Assembly: GCA_903908495.1 (NCBI GenBank)
Contig: CAIVSK010000135.1
Coordinates: 1 to 41,382, forward strand
Direction: 5' to 3'
DNA length: 41,382 nt
Source of the DNA: Akkermansiaceae bacterium
GTDB lineage: Bacteria; Verrucomicrobiota; Verrucomicrobiia; Verrucomicrobiales; Akkermansiaceae
The position numbers and the translations under genes were made by a program. Of the stretch, positions 16,767-23,947 are shown one piece after another (position 1 is the first letter of the stretch; every line of letters starts with the position of its first letter). The notes beneath the pieces are model-generated. The model was not told the DNA's origin and did no database searches. It saw only the letters and a list, made by a program, of their open reading frames with translations.

Positions 16767-17594
16767 TCAATCTCCGACGCGGATCGAGCGCGGGTCCCAG
16801 CTGATGGGCGGGAAGCTCATTTTCAAGTGCTTGAGAGTGTCCACCAGGATGCGGGCGACGCACAAATCGCGATACCACTTGCGGTTGGCCGGCACCACAT
16901 ACCACGGTGCCTGCGGCGTCGAGCTGTGGGAAATGACGTCCTCGTAGACCCGCATGAATTCGCCCCATACGGCGCGGTCCTTGAGATCATCGGGATTGAC
17001 TTTCCAATGCTTGTCGGAGTTGGCGAGGCGCCCCTCCAAGCGCCGCTTCTGCTCATCCTTGGAAATATGCAGGAAAATTTTCACCAGGGTGGTGCCTTCC
17101 TCCACCAGCATTCGTTCGAACTCGATGACGTGGCGGTAGCGGCGGCTCCAGACCGACTCGGCCAGGATCCGTTTCACCCGCACCGCGATGATGTCTTCGT
17201 AGTGGCTGCGATTGAAAATGACCAACTGGCCGTTGGCAGGCACCTTGGAATGGATGCGCCAGAGGAAATCGTGCGCCAGTTCCTCCTCAGTGGGTTTTTT
17301 GAACGAGCACACATGAATGCCCTGTGGGTCGATCCGCGAAAACACGTTGCGGATGCAGCCATCCTTGCCGCCGGTGTCCATCGCTTGCAGAACCACCAGC
17401 ACGCGGTGCTTGTTCTGGGCGTAGAGCACTTTTTGCAATTCCTGCAGCTCCGTGCGCAGCCGCTCAAACTGCGGTTCCTGCTCCTCCTTGCCGGCATCGC
17501 CAAACAGAGCCTTTTCCTGGGCATCGATTCTTTCCAGATCCACCTTCGATCCGTGTTTCACCAAATAGCGTTCGCGTGCTCCCTTGACTGGCAT
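16767..17594 (-). CDS. ppk2: Polyphosphate kinase 2 family phosphotransferase
   Basis: A 275-residue PPK2, which moves phosphate between inorganic polyphosphate and nucleotides in the cytoplasm. Walker A is in LQAMDTGGKDGCIRNVFSRI (69-88) and Walker B in NRSHYEDI (128-135); the lid region carries KRRLEGRLANSDKHWK, and WYVVPANRKWYRD is typical of the family. The stretch CSFKKPTEEELAHDFLWR resembles the TIGR03709 group, whose members often act on AMP or ADP; the nucleotide preference is not certain. The ATG at 17594 is chosen because the same frame stays open far upstream, antisense to the next gene, without similarity. It is divergent from the Ppx/GppA-ppk1 pair, with 213 bases between the starts. 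Confidence 0.92.
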   Translation of the reverse strand: MPVKGARERYLVKHGSKVDLERIDAQEKALFGDAGKEEQEPQFERLRTELQELQKVLYAQNKHRVLVVLQAMDTGGKDGCIRNVFSRIDPQGIHVCSFKKPTEEELAHDFLWRIHSKVPANGQLVIFNRSHYEDIIAVRVKRILAESVWSRRYRHVIEFERMLVEEGTTLVKIFLHISKDEQKRRLEGRLANSDKHWKVNPDDLKDRAVWGEFMRVYEDVISHSSTPQAPWYVVPANRKWYRDLCVARILVDTLKHLKMSFPPISWDPRSIRVGD

Positions 17595-17807
17595 GCACGG
17601 GTTATCCACGCCGCCCCAGCCGATGGCAAGCAGAGAACGTGGGGCGGGATCGATGGCGCCACTGCCTTGGAGACCCTTGCAGCTGGAGGGGTGGGCCAGC
17701 AATTCAGGGGGCACCAAGTCCCGCTCCCCCCGGAAGCCCGCGCCTGAATCAAGCCAATGCCGAAAATCGCGATTGATCCGGCGGCCAATCCACGCTGTTA
17801 TCAGGCG

Positions 17808-19367
17808 ATGCCCCGCCCCCGCAAATCGCGCCAAAAGCCTGACGCTCCGCTCACCCTGCTGAGCGCGCTGCACATCGGTGCCAGTTCGGTGTCGATGATG
17901 GTCGCCGAGCGCAACCCCGACGGCTCGCTGGTGCCGCTGGATTTCCTCGAACAACCCGCCCCCATCGCCCGCGATATCTTCCGTCTGGGCAGCGTCAGCC
18001 AAGCCACCACCGAGCGGGTCGTATCGATCATCAAGGGTTACCAGAAATCGCTGGCGGAACTCGGGCTCGATCCCCACAACGTCACCCGCGCCGCCACCAC
18101 CAACATTCTCAGCGAGGCATCGAACCACGAAACCGTCATGAACCGCGTCCGCATCGCCTGCGGCCTGCGGGTGGCCATCATCGACGATGGCGAAATGACG
18201 CGCCTGATCTATCTGAAAACCCGGCGCCGGCTGCACGATCTGCCGGCGCTGCGCCAAAACACCACCCTGGTGGTGCACGTCGGCCCGGGCAACACCCGCG
18301 CCCTGTTGTTTCGGGACGGCTTGATCACCCGCTACACCAGCTACCGGATGGGCACGCACCGCACTCGCGAGGCGGTCGAAGGGTCCCACGCCGAAGGCCC
18401 GGCCATGCTGCGCGTCATCCGCGAGCATGTCTCGGGCAACCTCGCCCAAATCCGCTTCGATTTCTCCGACGTGACCATCAACGGCCTCATCCTCATCGGC
18501 GATGAAATCCAATCCGTCGCCGCCCGCCTGACACAAAACCAGGCAATGTGCCCGGTCAGAATCCTGCGCCAGTTCACCACCGAGACCTCGATGCTCAGTG
18601 ACGTGGAATCCGTCAAACGCTTTCAACTCGACTACCAAACGGCCGAGGCGCTGGTCCCCGCGTTGGAAATCAATCTCGCCATCGCCGAATCCCTCAAACT
18701 GCCCGAAGTCCACATCCCGTCCACCGAGTATGAGCAGGGATTGTTGCACGACCTGCTGCTGTCGCGCGATCTGACTGGAAACTTCGCCGAGGAAGTCATC
18801 CGCTCCGCGCGCATTCTTGCCGAGCGCTACCAATCCGACCCCAGCCACGGTGAGCATGTGGCCGCGCTGTGCGAGCGCTTTTTTGATGAGCTCACCGCCC
18901 TCCATCAACTCACGCCGCACGACGCCCTGTTGTTGCAGGTGGCCGCCATCCTGCATGAGGTCGGCACCTATATCAGTCCCCGCGCCCATCACAAACACTC
19001 CGAATATATCATCCTCAACTCCGAGATCTTCGGCCTGGACCGACTCGATGTCACTCTGGTCTCGCTGATTGCCCGCTACCACCGCCACTCCGGACCGCGC
19101 CTTGAACACCCGAGCTACAGCGCCCTGACCACCGACGACCGCATCCGCGTGGCCAAGCTGGCGGCCATTCTGCGGGTGGCCGACGCCCTTGAGCGGACCC
19201 ATGCCCAGCGCGTGTCCCAAATCGAGATCCGCCGCGATGCGGGCAAACTGCGCCTGCGCCTGCCCAGCATCGCCGATGCCGCCGTCGAACGCCTCGCCAT
19301 GGCCTCCAAGGCAGATCTGTTCGAACAAGTCTTCGGCCTCAGCGTCGTCATTGATGAAGATAACTGA
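17808..19367 (+). CDS. Ppx/GppA phosphatase-family protein with HD-like C-terminal domain
   Basis: From the ATG at 17808 it has 519 residues; an upstream ATG at 17757 is possible. The N-terminal half has the two ASKHA lobes of exopolyphosphatase/pppGpp phosphatase: HIGASS (22-27) sits where active enzymes have DxGSNS, DDGEMTRLIY (127-135) retains the catalytic-type glutamate E129, and HVGPGNTR (157-164) replaces DIGGGSTE. Both phosphate-loop aspartates are thus histidine. The C-terminal half is an HD-like helical domain, with LLLQVAAILHEVGTYISPRA and HHKHSEYIILN. Ppx normally releases phosphate from polyphosphate. The lost acidic residues suggest altered chemistry or a binding-only role. It starts the operon with ppk1, 17 bases downstream, so a link to polyphosphate is strong. 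Confidence 0.82.
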   Translation: MPRPRKSRQKPDAPLTLLSALHIGASSVSMMVAERNPDGSLVPLDFLEQPAPIARDIFRLGSVSQATTERVVSIIKGYQKSLAELGLDPHNVTRAATTNILSEASNHETVMNRVRIACGLRVAIIDDGEMTRLIYLKTRRRLHDLPALRQNTTLVVHVGPGNTRALLFRDGLITRYTSYRMGTHRTREAVEGSHAEGPAMLRVIREHVSGNLAQIRFDFSDVTINGLILIGDEIQSVAARLTQNQAMCPVRILRQFTTETSMLSDVESVKRFQLDYQTAEALVPALEINLAIAESLKLPEVHIPSTEYEQGLLHDLLLSRDLTGNFAEEVIRSARILAERYQSDPSHGEHVAALCERFFDELTALHQLTPHDALLLQVAAILHEVGTYISPRAHHKHSEYIILNSEIFGLDRLDVTLVSLIARYHRHSGPRLEHPSYSALTTDDRIRVAKLAAILRVADALERTHAQRVSQIEIRRDAGKLRLRLPSIADAAVERLAMASKADLFEQVFGLSVVIDEDN

Positions 19368-19384
19368 TAACACTTCCGCCCCCC

Positions 19385-21478
19385 ATGGCCCCCTACCTTA
19401 ACCGCGAACTCTCCTGGCTGGAATTCAACCAGCGCGTCCTCAACGAAGCCCTGCGGGGGGAACTTCCGCTGTTAGAGCGGTTGAAATTCCTCGCCATCAC
19501 CTCCTCCAACCTCGACGAGTTCTTCCAAGTGCGCGTCGGCGGGCTGATGTTGCTGCGGCGCAGTGGCCGCAAGGCGGCGGACGCCTCCGGACTGACCCCG
19601 GCGCGCTGCCTCGCTGCGATTCGCGAGCGGGTCTTGCAAATGAGTGCCGACCAATACGAGTTGCTGGCCACCAGCCTGCTGCCGGCCATGGATGCGGCCG
19701 GCATCCGCCTGCTGCAGGTGCGCGACCTGACGCTGACGCAACTGACCAAGGCCACGGCCACCTTTGACGACAGCCTGTTTCCGCTGCTCACGCCGCTGGC
19801 GGTCGATCCGGAGCGCCCGCCGCCGGCCATTCCCGGCCTGCACATCATTGTCGCCTGCAGCCTGCTGGATCCCGAAACGCAAGCCACCCGCCACGCCCTC
19901 ATCCCCGTTCCGGACACCCTTGGCCGCCGCGTCGCGGTCCCCGGCATCGGCACCGAACACGCCTTTGTCCTCATCGAGGACCTCGTCGCCTCGCTCGCCG
20001 GCCAGTTCTTCCCCGGCGAAACCGTCACCTCCACCACCGCCTTCCGGGTCACCCGCAACGGCGACATCGCCGTCCACGAGGAAGACGCCATCGACCTCGC
20101 CGGGGAAATGGAAGACGTCCTGACCGCCAGGCGCTTTGCCGACACCGTCCGCCTCGAGCTGCGCCACGACGCGCCGCGCGAGCTCGCCCGGCTGATCCAG
20201 ACCGTCGCCGCCGCCAGCCCGCAGGAAGTCTATCCGTGTGACGGCCCGCCCGGCCTGGCCTCGCTCATGGAGTTGGCATTCATCGCCGGCTTCGACCACC
20301 TGCGCGATGCCGACTGGCCGCCACAAAACCCGCCGTCCATCGTGCCCGGAGCCTCGATGTTTGAAACCATCGCCGCGGCCGACATCCTGCTCCATCATCC
20401 ATATGAATCGTTTGAGCCGATCCTGCGCCTCATCGAGGAAGCTGCGGCCGACCCCGACGTCATCGCCATCAAGCAGGTGCTCTACCGCACCGCCCGCCAG
20501 TCCCGCATCATCGATGCGCTCATCCATGCCGCGGAAAATGGCAAACACGTCACCGTCATCGTCGAGCTCAAGGCCCGCTTCGACGAGGCCCGCAACCTCC
20601 ACCGCGCCGATGAACTCCAGCGCGCCGGTGCCCAGATCGTCTATGGCGTCAAAAACCTCAAGACCCATGCCAAAATCTGCCTCATCGTGCGCCGCGAAAG
20701 CGGCCACCTCCGCCGCTACGTCCACCTCGGCACTGGCAACTACAACGAAGCCACCGCCAAGCTCTACACCGATTTTTCCTATCTGACCTGCAAACCGAAT
20801 TTTGGCAACGATGCCACCCTGTTTTTCAATGCGGTGACCGGCCGTTCCAAGCTGTTGCGCTTCCAACGCCTGGTGCCGGCCCCCACCGCGATGAAGTCTA
20901 TACTGCTAGATCTGGTGGCCGGTGAAGCCGAGCGCGCCAAGCAAGGCCTGCCCGCCCGCATCGTCGCCAAGATGAATTCGCTGCAGGACCCCGAGCTCAT
21001 CACCGCCCTCTACAAAGCTTCGCAAGCCGGGGTGCGCATCCGTCTCAACGTGCGCGGCATTTGTTGTCTCAAGCCGGGCGACCCCAAGTACTCCAAGAAC
21101 ATCGAGGTGGTTTCCATCATCGACCGGTTCCTCGAACACGCCCGCGTCTTCCTCTTCCACCAAGGCGGCGACTCCGAGCTCTATCTGGCCTCGGCCGACT
21201 GGATGACGCGCAACCTCGACAAGCGCATTGAATTGATGATCCCGATCGAGGAACCCGTTCTCAAGCGCCGCCTGGTGCGGGTGCTGGAGAGCTTTTTCCA
21301 GGATAACACCCAAGCTTATCGCCTGCTGCCCGACGGCTCATCGCAGCGCGTCACCCGCGCCAAGGGCCAGAAATCATTCCGCGTCCAGGACCATTTCTAC
21401 CAACAAGCCAAAAAGGCCGCCAAGGCCCGCGAACACGAGCGGGCGATGACCTTCGACCCGCATGTCCCGGCTGAATAA
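19385..21478 (+). CDS. ppk1: Polyphosphate kinase 1
   Basis: A 697-residue polyphosphate kinase, which polymerises the terminal phosphate of ATP into polyphosphate at the inner face of the membrane. The N domain starts with the family signature YLNRELSWLEFNQRVLNEA (4-22) and SSNLDEFFQVRVGG. The two catalytic domains carry VLYRTARQSRIIDAL, KTHAKICLIVRR with the autophosphorylated histidine H428, HLGTGNYNEATAKLYTDFS, and FLEHAR with the second essential histidine H585, followed by SADWMTRNLDKRIELMIPI. Full length and all key residues are present. It lies 17 bases after the Ppx-like gene, indicating an operon; ppk2 is divergent upstream. It is probably upregulated with stress or phosphate status, though no Pho box was recognised. 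Confidence 0.96.
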   Translation: MAPYLNRELSWLEFNQRVLNEALRGELPLLERLKFLAITSSNLDEFFQVRVGGLMLLRRSGRKAADASGLTPARCLAAIRERVLQMSADQYELLATSLLPAMDAAGIRLLQVRDLTLTQLTKATATFDDSLFPLLTPLAVDPERPPPAIPGLHIIVACSLLDPETQATRHALIPVPDTLGRRVAVPGIGTEHAFVLIEDLVASLAGQFFPGETVTSTTAFRVTRNGDIAVHEEDAIDLAGEMEDVLTARRFADTVRLELRHDAPRELARLIQTVAAASPQEVYPCDGPPGLASLMELAFIAGFDHLRDADWPPQNPPSIVPGASMFETIAAADILLHHPYESFEPILRLIEEAAADPDVIAIKQVLYRTARQSRIIDALIHAAENGKHVTVIVELKARFDEARNLHRADELQRAGAQIVYGVKNLKTHAKICLIVRRESGHLRRYVHLGTGNYNEATAKLYTDFSYLTCKPNFGNDATLFFNAVTGRSKLLRFQRLVPAPTAMKSILLDLVAGEAERAKQGLPARIVAKMNSLQDPELITALYKASQAGVRIRLNVRGICCLKPGDPKYSKNIEVVSIIDRFLEHARVFLFHQGGDSELYLASADWMTRNLDKRIELMIPIEEPVLKRRLVRVLESFFQDNTQAYRLLPDGSSQRVTRAKGQKSFRVQDHFYQQAKKAAKAREHERAMTFDPHVPAE

Positions 21479-21639
21479 CGGGCTGGCGGTCCGCGCTGCA
21501 CGGATTCGCAACCCGATCAACGAAGCGGTTATCGACGCAGTGGCCAGCAAGGTCAATTCCCCGACGTTGTCGCGAATAGTGGCAAAGCAGCCACTGAAAC
21601 ACTGAGCAACGCCGTCTCCCGCCCTGTTCCCGCCTATTG

Positions 21640-21684
21640 ACAGATAACTACCAACACATCACCATTAACAGATAACTATCAACA
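21640..21684 (+). repeat. ACAGATAACTAYCAACA direct repeat
   Basis: ACAGATAACTACCAACA (21640-21656) and ACAGATAACTATCAACA (21668-21684) are 17-base direct repeats with one mismatch and a 28-base period, between ppk1 and the converging sigma-factor gene. Related to the GATAACCATTCACC repeat before ppnP. Confidence 0.6.
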
Positions 21685-21751
21685 GACAGCCGAAGTTGGG
21701 AAAGTTGCACGGAATGTCAGTGGGCGCTTGGACCCGCGCCAGCGCGCGTCC

Positions 21752-22612
21752 TCACGCCTCCAGTAGGCTGCCGCCGGTGATGGAGGGTTGCTGATTGTCC
21801 TTCTTGCGCAGCGCGTTGCGCATCTTGACCAGCGCCGAGTTCTGCAACTGGCGAATCCGCTCCCGGGTCACCCCGAATTGGCGGCCCACTTCCTCCAGCG
21901 TCAGGGGGGTGCAACCGGTCAGACCGAATCGCACATCGATGATGCGCCGCTCGCGCTCGTCGAGAATGTCCAGCAAGCCGTCGAGTTCGCCGAACATGTT
22001 CTTGTCCGCCAGCGTGTCGTGCGGATTGGATGCGCGCTCGTCGCCGATGACTTCGCCGTATTCGGTCGCCTCGCCATCGTTGATGGGAGAATCCAGTGAG
22101 GTCGGGCTTTGCGACGCCTGCCGCAGCATCGCCAGCTTGCGGCGCGGCAAGCCGACTTCTTCCGCCAGTTCCTCATCGGTGGGCTCGCGCCCCAGGGCTT
22201 CGGCCAAAATCACCGCGATGCGCCGCATCTTGGCGATCTTGTCGACCATGTGCACTGGCAGGCGGATCGTCTTGGATTGGTTGGCCAGCGCCCGCTTGAT
22301 GGATTGCTTGATCCACCACGCGGCGTAAGTCGAGAGCTTGCCGCCCTTGCACGGATCGAAGCGCTCCACCGCCTTCATCAGGCCGATGTTGCCTTCCGAA
22401 ATCAAATCCGTCACCGGCAGGCCGTAACTGGCGTAGTCCTGGGCAATTTTCACCACCAAGCGCAGATTGGCCCGGATCATTTGGGTGCGGGCTTCCGGGT
22501 CACCCCGTTTGATCCGCTCCGCAAGCGTGATTTCCTCCTCCACCGTGAGCAACGGCGTTTTGGAAATTTCCCGCAAATAGATTTTCAGGCTGCCATCGGA
22601 TTCGTGTGACAT
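21752..22612 (-). CDS. RNA polymerase sigma-70 family factor (RpoD/RpoS-like, group 2)
   Basis: The 286-residue protein has sigma regions 1.2 to 4 and no region 1.1, so it is more likely a group-2 alternative factor than the main sigma. Region 1.2 is LKIYLREISKTPLLTVEEE; region 2 contains RANLRLVVKIAQDYASYG, DLISEGNIGLMKAVERFDP and STYAAWWIKQSIKRAL (core binding and -10 recognition); region 3 follows from RLPVHMVDKIAKM; region 4.2 is TLEEVGRQFGVTRERIRQLQ, the -35 helix-turn-helix. It lies next to the polyphosphate cluster but converges with ppk1, so the two are not co-transcribed. The leader upstream is AT-rich and holds an inverted repeat at 22661-22680. The exact regulon is unknown. Confidence 0.93.
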   Translation of the reverse strand: MSHESDGSLKIYLREISKTPLLTVEEEITLAERIKRGDPEARTQMIRANLRLVVKIAQDYASYGLPVTDLISEGNIGLMKAVERFDPCKGGKLSTYAAWWIKQSIKRALANQSKTIRLPVHMVDKIAKMRRIAVILAEALGREPTDEELAEEVGLPRRKLAMLRQASQSPTSLDSPINDGEATEYGEVIGDERASNPHDTLADKNMFGELDGLLDILDERERRIIDVRFGLTGCTPLTLEEVGRQFGVTRERIRQLQNSALVKMRNALRKKDNQQPSITGGSLLEA

Positions 22613-22660
22613 AAGTTTGGTGGGGTTGGTTAATGGTTCGACGCAGGGGAATAGGAATTA

Positions 22661-22680
22661 TTCCAGATTTCTCTCTGGAA
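22661..22680 (-). promoter_or_regulatory. Inverted repeat in the sigma-factor leader
   Basis: TTCCAGA-N6-TCTGGAA is a perfect 7-bp dyad 49-68 bases upstream of the sigma-factor start, in an unusually AT-rich stretch (22640-22800). It could be an operator or a leader hairpin. AT-rich promoter-like words occur upstream, but I cannot assign a clean -35/-10 pair. Confidence 0.35.
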
Positions 22681-22881
22681 CTTCTCGCAATGGGCGGCGG
22701 CGGAACAATTCGGAAATAATGTTGTTTTTTTGTGCCTTACAAGTAAATTCTACGAAATAAAATCAAGCAGATTTCGTGCCATCATTTAGATTATTGTTGG
22801 GCGGTTGTGGATTCGGGTGAAATTGGCGGGTTGGAGCACGCGGGATTGGACAAGGTGGCGGGGGCGGGTCATAGTGCGGGC

Positions 22882-23910
22882 GTGCTTGATTCCCTATATC
22901 CCATGGTTCGCGCAGGGCTGTTTCGGCTTGATCCGGAAGTGGCGCACCATTTGAGTTTGAGCGTGTTGCGGCTGGCGGAACGCGTGGGTCTGCTGCGGCT
23001 GGCCTACCCGGCGGACGAGTTGGTGGCCCCGGTGGAGGTGCTGGGGCTGCGGTTTCCCAACCGGATCGGGCTGGCTGCGGGGATGGACAAGGCTGGCGAC
23101 ACGATCGACGGGTTCGGGCGGCTGGGCTTTGGCAGCCTTGAAATTGGGACGTTCACGCCGCGGGCGCAGCCGGGCAACCCCAAACCGCGGCTGTTCCGGC
23201 TCGTCGAGCACGAGGCGATCATCAACCGCATGGGCTTCAACAATGCCGGCATCGGTGCCGGGGTGGCCAACGCGCGCCGTGTCAAATCCTTTGACGGTGT
23301 GCTGGGTTTCAACATAGGCAAGAACAAGGACACGCCCAACGACGCCGCCGCAGCCGACTACCTGGAGTGCCTGCGCCAGGCGTATCCGGTGGCGGATTAC
23401 ATCGCGGTGAACCTGTCCTCGCCCAACACCCCCGGGCTGCGCGAGCTGCAGGGGCCGGAGGCATGTGCGCGCTTGCTGGAGACGCTCAAACGGGAACAGG
23501 AAACCCTCGCCGCCACGCACGGCAAGCGGGTGCCGCTGCTGTTCAAGGTGGCGCCGGACCTCGACGAGTCGCACATCCGCGAGCTCTCAGCGGTGTTTGT
23601 GGCAGGCGGTTTGGACGGCTTGATTGCCACCAATACCACCCTCGACCGCGACCTGGTGGCCGGCCACCTGCGCGCCGCCGAAGCCGGCGGGCTGTCCGGG
23701 CGGCCGGAATTTGCCAAGAGCACCGCCGTGCTGCAAGCCTTTGCCAGCCATCTGGGCGGCCGCATCCCGATCATCGGGGTCGGCGGCATCAGCTCGTTGG
23801 AAGACGCCCGGGCGAAACTGCGCGCCGGGGCCACCCTGGTGCAGGTCTACACCGCCTTCATTTATCAGGGACCCGGGCTGATCCGCCAACTGGCCCGCGA
23901 ATTGGCGTGA
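22882..23910 (+). CDS. pyrD: Dihydroorotate dehydrogenase (quinone), class 2
   Basis: The GTG at 22882 gives 342 residues beginning LDSLYPMVRAGLFRLDPE after the start residue, which aligns with the amphipathic membrane-binding helix of class-2 enzymes; the frame is open from 22807. Signature segments are RIGLAAGMDKAGDTIDGFGR, GSLEIGTFTPRAQPGNPKPR, NRMGFNN, VNLSSPNTPGLRELQG (FMN and substrate contacts, with the catalytic serine in NLSSPNT), TNTT, SGRPEF and PIIGVGGISS. It oxidises dihydroorotate to orotate in pyrimidine synthesis, passing electrons to quinone at the inner membrane. It is divergent from the sigma-factor gene and followed closely by a small palindrome and the permease gene. Confidence 0.95.
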   Translation: MLDSLYPMVRAGLFRLDPEVAHHLSLSVLRLAERVGLLRLAYPADELVAPVEVLGLRFPNRIGLAAGMDKAGDTIDGFGRLGFGSLEIGTFTPRAQPGNPKPRLFRLVEHEAIINRMGFNNAGIGAGVANARRVKSFDGVLGFNIGKNKDTPNDAAAADYLECLRQAYPVADYIAVNLSSPNTPGLRELQGPEACARLLETLKREQETLAATHGKRVPLLFKVAPDLDESHIRELSAVFVAGGLDGLIATNTTLDRDLVAGHLRAAEAGGLSGRPEFAKSTAVLQAFASHLGGRIPIIGVGGISSLEDARAKLRAGATLVQVYTAFIYQGPGLIRQLARELA

Positions 23911-23912
23911 TA

Positions 23913-23927
23913 GCGGCTTCCAGCCGC
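23913..23927 (+). repeat. GGCTTCCAGCC palindrome after pyrD
   Basis: GCGGCT-TCC-AGCCGC is a perfect 6-bp stem with a 3-base loop, 2 bases after the pyrD stop. Its core GGCTTCCAGCC is identical to the core of the dispersed element at 24126 and 36909, so it may be a minimal relative. Confidence 0.45.
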
Positions 23928-23947
23928 CAGCTTGATTTCCAGGGGTT

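Noticed and set aside
17595-19373. Very long minus-strand open frame continuing upstream of ppk2 across the Ppx-like gene
   Set aside because: Only the part from 17594 down matches PPK2. The rest is antisense to a well-supported gene and has the His/Asp/Gly-rich composition of a GC-bias shadow.
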